In this document: positions 32,389 to 38,184 of the stretch, piece after piece | Layout: the number at the start of each line of letters is the position of its first letter | Numbering within the stretch: position 1 is the first letter of the stretch | DNA from: Chloroflexota bacterium | GTDB taxonomy: Bacteria; Chloroflexota; Anaerolineae; Anaerolineales; Villigracilaceae | Direction of reading: 5' to 3' | Length of the DNA stretch: 38,184 nucleotides | NCBI GenBank assembly: GCA_024224815.1 | Contig: JAAENC010000373.1 | Location: 1 to 38,184 of the forward strand | Notes under the pieces: generated by a model | What the model saw: the letters and a program-made list of their open reading frames with translations, nothing else | Database searches by the model: none | Told to the model about the DNA's origin: nothing | Position numbers and translations under genes: made by a program

Positions 32389-34740
32389 TTACTCTGCTAC
32401 TGCAATCTCAGGCGCAGTTGCTTTTGAGCGTTTGATTGCCCAGACCAATATACCTATTAAGACAACAACTGTTACCCAGACACCAACGGCAGTACCTCCT
32501 GTTGCATCAGCATATTTCACAACAACAGGAGCAATGATGAGGGAAACCAGATTAGCAACCTTAATCATCGGATTAAGTGCAGGGCCAGCGGTATCTTTCA
32601 TTGGGTCACCAACAGTGTCACCAACGACAGATGCTTTATGACGCTCGGAGCCTTTACCTGTATTGTTTTCAATACTAGAAGGCTCATCTTCGACCAGTTT
32701 TTTCGCATTATCCCATGCGCCACCAGCATTATTCAGGTACACAGCCAAAAGCTGGCCAGAAAGAATCAAACCAGCATTGAATCCGCCCAGCGCTTCAACT
32801 TGCAAGGCAAGACCTACAACAATCGGAGCCACAACACCGATCACTGCCAAAGAGACCAATTCTTTCTGTGCAGCAGTGGTGGAGATGGAAACAGCTTGAC
32901 GATAATCCGGTTCAACTGAGCCATCAAGAACGCCCAAGCCAAATTGACGGCGAGCTTCTTTTACTATCAAGGCTGCCGCACGGCTGACAGCCTGAATTGC
33001 AAAGGATGAGAAGAGCCACGGAATAGCACCACCGATGAGCATACCTACAAAGACCTGTGGCATATCAACTCGAATACCGACGCTTTGGATCTGCTCAGCA
33101 AGGGGAACACCCATGCCTGCCTGTGTACGGCTTACATCCACGAGGAAAGATCCGAACAGGGAAACAGCGGCAATAACAGCGGAACCAATCGCAACACCTT
33201 TAGTGATCGCTTTAGTAGTATTGCCTACAGCATCAAGATCAGCCATAATCTGTTGCGCGCTAGCATTTTCTTCTTTTTCCTTACCGGTCCAGGACATTTC
33301 ACCAATACCATTGGCATTATCTGCAATCGGACCGAAAGAGTCCATTGCCACATTGTTGCCGGTTAAGGTAAGCATACCAATACCGGCCATTGCAACACCA
33401 TAAAGGATGAAATGAACTCTATCCGTGCCTTCAACACCAGGGATGGTGCCAAAAATAACGATAGAAGCAATAATGGTGAGCGCAATGATCAAAATAGACC
33501 AAACAGAAGATTCGAAACCAACAGCTGTCCCTTGAAGGATCAAGGTCGCAGAACCGGTATCGGCACTTTTCTTAATATCATTTACAGGTTCAGCATGTGT
33601 ACCGGTGAAATATTCCGTCAAGCGATCAATACCTATAGCAAGTGCGACACCGACGAAAACAGCAGTCGGGGTACGCCACCAGCCACCCCACTGATCAATG
33701 CCATCGTTGTTCATATAAAAGAAAGCAGCCAGATAGAAAAGGGCTGATGAAATAACGGCAGATGTAAAGAAGCCCGTAAAGATCGCTTTCATTGCATCGC
33801 CGCCTTCTTTGGCATCACTTTTGACAGCGTAAGTACCAATAATGGAAGCCAAAACACCAATACCGCGAACGATAAGGGGGAAGATGATCCACTCAAGACG
33901 ACCGGTATGATGCCAGAGTGCCAAAGCAAGGATCAAACCAGAAACGATCGTAACTTCGTAAGATTCGAAGATGTCAGCAGCCATACCAGCGCAATCACCA
34001 ACATTGTCGCCAACGAGGTCAGCGATAACAGCAGGGTTGCGGGGATCATCTTCGGGCAAATTTTGCTCTACCTTACCAACAAGGTCAGCTCCTACATCAG
34101 CCGCTTTGGTATAAATGCCGCCACCGACACGCATAAAGAGCGCGAGGAGCGTACCACCAAAACCGAAACCAAGCAGAGCGTCTGGCGCTGCGATTCCAAG
34201 CCACATAAAGATAACTGTACCACCGAGAAGTCCGAGACCATCTGTGAGCATACCGGTGATCGTTCCTGCGCGATAAGCGATACGCAATGCATCACTAAAA
34301 GATGTACGAGCAGCTGATGCCACGCGAACATTCGCCTGTACAGCCATACGCATACCAATCTGTCCAACGGTCAAAGAAAAGCCAGCACCCATCACAAAAG
34401 CGATGGCGCGCGCTAAACCAAGCGTAAGACTAATCTGTCCAGGCTCCATATCCTTGAAGCGCAACAGAGCTTCTGGCGTAGGGGGAACAATATAGACAGA
34501 AAAGAAAAGAGCAACTGTCAAAACTGCGACGAAAGGCAAAATTGATTTCAGTTGCTGCTGCAAATAGGCGTCTGCTCCATCGCGAATCCAGCCCCAAACT
34601 TCCTGCATTCGCTCAGTGCCTTTATCTTCGCTCAAAATTTGAGAGCGCAAATAAATAGCATAAAGAAGCCCAACAATGGCAATCCCAAAAACTGCCCAGA
34701 TTGCAACTGTTTCAAAAGTTGAAAGTCCCATATGACTCAT
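32389..34740 (-). CDS. hppA: Membrane-bound proton-pumping pyrophosphatase (K+-independent type)
   Basis: A 783-residue, about 16-helix pump that couples PPi hydrolysis to H+ (or Na+) export. Signature substrate loops are all present: YTKAADVGADLVGK (about 210-223), DDPRNPAVIADLVGDNVGDCAGMA, GPIADNANGIGEM (about 470) and, near the C-terminus, GGAWDNAKK and HKASVVGDTVGDP. In the loop DAVGNTTKAITKG (504-515) the diagnostic positions are K510 and T513. That pair marks the K+-independent subfamily, in which a lysine replaces the alanine of K+-requiring enzymes. It should conserve energy from biosynthetic PPi. GGAGG precedes the ATG. A near-consensus promoter is found upstream. Confidence 0.97.
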   Translation of the reverse strand: MSHMGLSTFETVAIWAVFGIAIVGLLYAIYLRSQILSEDKGTERMQEVWGWIRDGADAYLQQQLKSILPFVAVLTVALFFSVYIVPPTPEALLRFKDMEPGQISLTLGLARAIAFVMGAGFSLTVGQIGMRMAVQANVRVASAARTSFSDALRIAYRAGTITGMLTDGLGLLGGTVIFMWLGIAAPDALLGFGFGGTLLALFMRVGGGIYTKAADVGADLVGKVEQNLPEDDPRNPAVIADLVGDNVGDCAGMAADIFESYEVTIVSGLILALALWHHTGRLEWIIFPLIVRGIGVLASIIGTYAVKSDAKEGGDAMKAIFTGFFTSAVISSALFYLAAFFYMNNDGIDQWGGWWRTPTAVFVGVALAIGIDRLTEYFTGTHAEPVNDIKKSADTGSATLILQGTAVGFESSVWSILIIALTIIASIVIFGTIPGVEGTDRVHFILYGVAMAGIGMLTLTGNNVAMDSFGPIADNANGIGEMSWTGKEKEENASAQQIMADLDAVGNTTKAITKGVAIGSAVIAAVSLFGSFLVDVSRTQAGMGVPLAEQIQSVGIRVDMPQVFVGMLIGGAIPWLFSSFAIQAVSRAAALIVKEARRQFGLGVLDGSVEPDYRQAVSISTTAAQKELVSLAVIGVVAPIVVGLALQVEALGGFNAGLILSGQLLAVYLNNAGGAWDNAKKLVEDEPSSIENNTGKGSERHKASVVGDTVGDPMKDTAGPALNPMIKVANLVSLIIAPVVVKYADATGGTAVGVWVTVVVLIGILVWAIKRSKATAPEIAVAE

Positions 34741-34778
34741 AGTGTTTCTTCCTCCAGAAGAAAAGTGAGATTAAATGA

Positions 34779-34803
34779 ATTTTAGGCGGGTTACGCCTAA
34801 AAT
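34779..34803 (-). promoter_or_regulatory. Hairpin in the leader of the pyrophosphatase mRNA
   Basis: ATTTTAGGCG (34779-34788) and CGCCTAAAAT (34794-34803) form a perfect 10-bp stem with a 5-nt loop. From the predicted start near 34810 it would be the first structure in the roughly 70-nt leader. It could stabilise the mRNA or bind a regulator; no known riboswitch is recognised. Confidence 0.5.
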
Positions 34804-34816
34804 TTTAGAGACTTGG

Positions 34817-34845
34817 ATTTTACAGGCGGCACACAAATGTGTCAA
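34817..34845 (-). promoter_or_regulatory. Promoter of the pyrophosphatase gene
   Basis: On the minus strand a perfect TTGACA (34845-34840) and TAAAAT (34822-34817) are separated by 17 bp. The spacer contains the dyad ACACA-AA-TGTGT (34831-34842), which may be an operator. It is the best housekeeping promoter match in the window. Confidence 0.8.
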
Positions 34846-34945
34846 GACAACTAGAAATGTGTAGACGTAATAATAGAAGAAAAAGAGCATTCTACTATTG
34901 CTACTCTAAACCTATTTTCTCCATTCGACTTATTTGCTTTGTTCG

Positions 34946-34954
34946 TGATAACAT
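34946..34954 (+). promoter_or_regulatory. Extended -10 promoter for ygiQ, leaderless start
   Basis: TGA-TAACAT is an extended -10 element ending 7 nt before the ATG at 34962, with no Shine-Dalgarno. The same layout is seen before mutS. Confidence 0.45.
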
Positions 34955-34961
34955 TCAGCCT

Positions 34962-36692
34962 ATGTTTCTCCCTACTACTCAACAAGAAATGAAAACCCTC
35001 GGCTGGGATTCGCTCGATATCATCATCGTCAGCGGCGACAGCTATATAGACAGCCCCTTTATGGGAACAGCAGCCATCGGCAAAGTGCTTGCCAATGCGG
35101 GATACCGCGTCGGGATCATCTCCCAACCCCAAACCGATTCACTCGTGGATATCGGCAGGCTCGGCGAACCCGAACTTTTCTGGGGCGTAACCGCTGGCAG
35201 CATCGACTCGATGGTCTCCAATTACACAGCCCTAAAGAAAAAACGCCGCACCGACGACTATACCCCCGGTGAAATCAACAATCGTCGCCCGGACCGCGCA
35301 ACAATTGTCTACACAGGACTAATTCGGCGTTTTTCCAAACAGGTTAGCCCCAAAGAAAAAAGCAAGCCCATCGTCCTCGGCGGTATCGAAGCATCCCTGC
35401 GCCGCGTTCCGCATTACGATTATTGGACAAATAAAATCCGCCGCTCCATCATCTTCGATGCCAAAGCAGACTATATTCTCTACGGCATGGCCGAAAAATC
35501 AACCTTGGAATTCGCTGCCGCCCTGCGTGATGGCAACGACCCGCACGAAATACGCGGCTTGAGCTATATCGCCAAAGAAAAACGTGAAGATTATCTCGAA
35601 ATGCCCGCTTATGAAGTGGTTGCAAAAGACAAGTTGGCATTTATCGAGATGTTCCACACTTTCTACAAAAACAACGACCCTATCCCCGCAAAGGGATTAA
35701 CACAAAAACACGGCGACCGCTATCTTATTCAAAATCCCCCTGCTCTTTATCAGACAGGAGAAGAACTAGATGCCATCTATGCTCTGGATTACGAACGCGC
35801 TCAACACCCCTATTATGCTAAAGATGGAAAAGTGCGTGCGCTCGATACCATCGGATTTTCCATCCCATCCCATCGTGGATGCTACGGAGAATGCAATTTC
35901 TGCGCTATCGCCGTTCACGAAGGGCGCACAATTCGCTCACGCAGCCAGGATTCTATTGTCTCCGAAGCAAAAGTGATTACGCGGCACCCAAAGTTCAAAG
36001 GCTATATTTCTGATCTTGGCGGGCCAACCGCGAATATGTACGGCTACGAGTGCGGGAAGAAATTGAAAGCTGGCAACTGTCCAGCCAAGCGATGTGTCAG
36101 CCCCGGAATTTGCCCCGTTATTAAGATCGACCACCGCCCCCACGCCGAAGTGCTGAAAAAGGTTCAGAATCTGGATGGTGTCAAAAAGGTATTTGTTGCA
36201 TCCGGCCTCCGTTACGATATGATTTTGAGCGACACCGAATACGGGGATGATTATCTAAAACAAGTCGTCACGCATCATACATCCGGGCAAATGAAAATTG
36301 CGCCGGAACACACCGAAGACCACGTTTTACACACAATGGGCAAACCCGGTACAGAGTCGCTGGTCAAATTCAGAAATCGTTTCCAGCAACTCAATAAAAA
36401 AGCCGGTAAAAAACAATTTCTGACCTACTATATGATCGCCGCCCACCCCGGTTGTGACGATAACGATATGCGCAAAATGAAAGGCTTTGTTAGTAGCGAA
36501 CTACGCATCTCGCCCGAACAAGTACAAATATTTACCCCCACACCTTCAACCTACTCAAGCGTAATGTATTGGACAGAAATGGACCCTTGGACACTCGAAC
36601 CCATGTTCATCGAAAAAGACCCGAACAGAAAACGCAAACAAAAAGACATCATTACGCAAAAACCGAAGAAAAGAAAAAAGAGATATGCCTAA
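34962..36692 (+). CDS. ygiQ: YgiQ-family radical SAM protein
   Basis: A 576-residue protein with the YgiQ plan. The N-terminal domain (MFLPTTQQEMKTLGWDSLD, DSYIDSPFMG) is followed by the radical SAM core, whose [4Fe-4S] motif is C307-x3-C311-x2-C314 in RGCYGECNFCAI. GGIEASLRRVPHYDYW, DLGGPTANMYG and KIAPEHTEDHVL are further family marks. YgiQ proteins are conserved; their substrate is still unclear to me, and RNA or cofactor modification has been suggested. The start at 34962 matches the family's MFLPTT beginning; the ORF extension to 34839 has no homologous sequence. It overlaps the sulfatase gene by 8 bp, implying a two-gene operon. Confidence 0.93.
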   Translation: MFLPTTQQEMKTLGWDSLDIIIVSGDSYIDSPFMGTAAIGKVLANAGYRVGIISQPQTDSLVDIGRLGEPELFWGVTAGSIDSMVSNYTALKKKRRTDDYTPGEINNRRPDRATIVYTGLIRRFSKQVSPKEKSKPIVLGGIEASLRRVPHYDYWTNKIRRSIIFDAKADYILYGMAEKSTLEFAAALRDGNDPHEIRGLSYIAKEKREDYLEMPAYEVVAKDKLAFIEMFHTFYKNNDPIPAKGLTQKHGDRYLIQNPPALYQTGEELDAIYALDYERAQHPYYAKDGKVRALDTIGFSIPSHRGCYGECNFCAIAVHEGRTIRSRSQDSIVSEAKVITRHPKFKGYISDLGGPTANMYGYECGKKLKAGNCPAKRCVSPGICPVIKIDHRPHAEVLKKVQNLDGVKKVFVASGLRYDMILSDTEYGDDYLKQVVTHHTSGQMKIAPEHTEDHVLHTMGKPGTESLVKFRNRFQQLNKKAGKKQFLTYYMIAAHPGCDDNDMRKMKGFVSSELRISPEQVQIFTPTPSTYSSVMYWTEMDPWTLEPMFIEKDPNRKRKQKDIITQKPKKRKKRYA

Positions 36693-38022
36693 AAAAATCA
36701 CCCGTCGCGATTTCCTTCGCCTAAGCAGCTTAACGCTTGGTAGTAGCCTTTTGGCTTCCTGCCGAGCGCCTTTTGGCATAGGTGATGATCGCCCAAATTT
36801 TCTCGTTATCCTGACCGACGACCAACGCTATGACACCATGCAATATATGCCCAAAACGCAAGAGCTGATTTTTGATCAGGGCGTTACTTTTTCGTATGGC
36901 TATGTCAGTTCGCCACTTTGCGGGCCAAGCCGCGCCAGCATTTTGACCGGTACGCACGTTCACAAGCATAATGTCCGCGACAATAAAGGCGAGCTTAACG
37001 TCGGCACTTTTGTCGAAGATTTACAAGATAATGGTTACTACACTGGCCTTGTCGGAAAATATCTCAACAAATGGAAAGGCGAAATGCGCCCCGAATACGA
37101 TTATTGGGCATCTCTCTTCAAGGATGACAGTCGCTATAACGATCTCGATTACAACGTCAACGGAGAATGGCATTGGCAAGTTCCCGGATATATTACCGAC
37201 ATCACCCGTGATTTTGTGCTTGATTTCGTTGATGAAGCATCTAGCCAGCTCAAACCTTTTTTCCTGCTATTCGGGATGACAGCCCCGCACGGCCCCGCTA
37301 TCCCCGCTACAGAAGATGAAACCCTTCACACCGATCTGCCCCCGCATCGTCCGCCAAACTTCAACGAGGCCGATATTTCAGATAAACCGGATTCTATTAA
37401 CTGGCGCCCCCTTTTCGACGAAGCTGGTATTGCCAACATTGAAGATTTTCGACGAAGGCAAATTCTTTCGCTACTTTCTGCTGACCGCGCCATAGAAGCG
37501 ATAGTCCAAAAACTCGAAGAAAAAGGCGAGCTTGATAATACAGTTCTTATTTTCCTTTCTGATAACGGAAAGCATTGGGGAGAACACAGGCTAGAATCAA
37601 AAGGAACCGCCTACGAAGAATCGGTGCGCGTTCCTTTTGCTTTACGTTACCCCCCGCTCGTGCCCGAAGCTTATACAGAAAACCGCCTTGTCAACAGCGT
37701 AGATATTGCCCCAACATTCTACGACCTGGCGGGCATTCCCATCCCAGAACATCTCGATGGCGAATCTCTTGTGCCCCTTTTGGTAGGAGGCAAGTGGCTA
37801 CGCGAAGAAATTTTTATTGAGTGCTGGCCTTCTCGTGGGCATTGGGAAGCCATCCACAGCGGAAAATATAAATATATAGAAACTGATGACAATCGCTCAG
37901 AGTTCTACTACCTCGAAGAAGACCCTTACGAGTTAGAAAATCAGATCGACAATCCCGATTATGCGGAGGTTATCACAGAAATGAAAGCAACTTTGGATGA
38001 ACGAAGAGGGGATTATTCTTAA
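36685..38022 (+). CDS. Tat-exported lipoprotein sulfatase (Cys-type)
   Basis: A 445-residue arylsulfatase-family enzyme. The N-terminus carries a Tat motif (TRRDFLRLSSL, residues 6-16) and a lipobox LLASC with C26, so it should be folded before export and anchored as a lipoprotein. The sulfatase core has NFLVILTDDQ with the metal-binding aspartates and CGPSRAS, in which C79 is the residue oxidised to formylglycine. GKYLNKW, FGMTAPHGP and LSDNGKHWGEH complete the active site. A formylglycine-generating enzyme is required but not seen here. The substrate is probably a sulfated glycan. It overlaps ygiQ by 8 bp. Confidence 0.93.
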   Translation: MPKKITRRDFLRLSSLTLGSSLLASCRAPFGIGDDRPNFLVILTDDQRYDTMQYMPKTQELIFDQGVTFSYGYVSSPLCGPSRASILTGTHVHKHNVRDNKGELNVGTFVEDLQDNGYYTGLVGKYLNKWKGEMRPEYDYWASLFKDDSRYNDLDYNVNGEWHWQVPGYITDITRDFVLDFVDEASSQLKPFFLLFGMTAPHGPAIPATEDETLHTDLPPHRPPNFNEADISDKPDSINWRPLFDEAGIANIEDFRRRQILSLLSADRAIEAIVQKLEEKGELDNTVLIFLSDNGKHWGEHRLESKGTAYEESVRVPFALRYPPLVPEAYTENRLVNSVDIAPTFYDLAGIPIPEHLDGESLVPLLVGGKWLREEIFIECWPSRGHWEAIHSGKYKYIETDDNRSEFYYLEEDPYELENQIDNPDYAEVITEMKATLDERRGDYS

Positions 38023-38098
38023 AGCAAAAGCCCGAGTGTTTGTATGAACTGCCCCCATTAGGCAAGACACAAAAAGAAAGCCCTCCCCTTAGATTATC

Positions 38099-38139
38099 GA
38101 AACAGGCACCTAGTTTGATAAGGTGTCTGTTTCGTTTTT
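38099..38139 (+). terminator. Terminator after the sulfatase gene
   Basis: GAAACAGGCACCT (38099-38111) pairs with AGGTGTCTGTTTC (38121-38133), one wobble, around a 9-nt loop, then GTTTTTA. No gene is seen in the remaining 38023-38184. Confidence 0.85.
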
Positions 38140-38184
38140 AATTGTATCCTTTCATGGTTGTAGAAATCAATATACCCATCCACA

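Noticed and set aside
34839-34961. 41-residue N-terminal extension of YgiQ
   Set aside because: The family begins at MFLPTT. The extension overlaps the divergent hppA promoter and the ygiQ -10 element.
36685-38022. Serine-type sulfatase needing the anaerobic maturase
   Set aside because: The active-site motif reads CGPSR, so it is Cys-type; the maturation enzyme cannot be told from this window.

Overview
The window reads as a stretch of chromosome from an uncultured or environmental bacterium. The gene set best fits the phylum Chloroflexota (an Anaerolineae-like lineage). Reasons: Thr/Pro-rich SH3b lipoproteins in tandem, a secreted repeat protein beside a two-component system, a K+-independent H+-pyrophosphatase, a split FeoB, a standalone YgiQ radical SAM protein and a Tat-lipoprotein sulfatase. 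The taxonomic call is an inference from gene content; no rRNA or other marker lies in the window.

Layout. (1) 1-4.5 kb is an accessory segment. It holds an IS110-family element with a structured non-coding flank. Next comes a DUF3179 gene bracketed by two attC-like sites, which looks like an integron cassette whose upstream attC may have been interrupted by the IS. It ends with a DapF-like protein in which both catalytic cysteines are serine, and a short inverted-repeat element. (2) 4.5-8.7 kb is an iron-transport operon: a DtxR-family repressor behind a DtxR-like box, a membrane-anchored DtxR-like/FeoA fusion, and FeoB split into a GTPase protein and a permease protein by a single in-frame TAG. 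(3) 8.7-12.8 kb holds a secreted two-repeat protein divergent from an OmpR-type two-component system, with 11-bp-phased CTTCA direct repeats between them. A 6PGDH-like dehydrogenase and a DCC-family thiol oxidoreductase follow. (4) 12.8-14.3 kb is a MerR regulator with two GyrI-like domains and its own 19-bp-spacer promoter. (5) 14.4-17.6 kb is a MacA/MacB-type ABC efflux operon with a further CTTCA-N6-CTTCA box upstream. (6) 18.1-21.6 kb holds a GltD-like flavoprotein and two tandem paralogous SH3b lipoproteins. (7) 21.6-26 kb holds gpmI and mutS, divergent across an inverted-repeat element. (8) 26-32.3 kb is an AT-rich cell-envelope glycan cluster: GT4, hexapeptide acyltransferase, LPG-synthase-like membrane protein, GT2 and a large polytopic protein. 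(9) 32.4-38 kb holds the membrane pyrophosphatase, YgiQ and a sulfatase.

How genes work together. The four Feo genes form a Fe(II) uptake system that probably senses its own metal. The response regulator probably drives both itself and the secreted repeat protein, and possibly the MacAB exporter, through the same direct-repeat box. The glycan genes probably build and decorate a surface polymer. Several single genes (mutS, ygiQ, the GT4 gene) have a -10 element exactly 7 nt before the ATG and no Shine-Dalgarno, suggesting leaderless mRNAs. All functional calls rest on motifs read by eye, and no database search was run.
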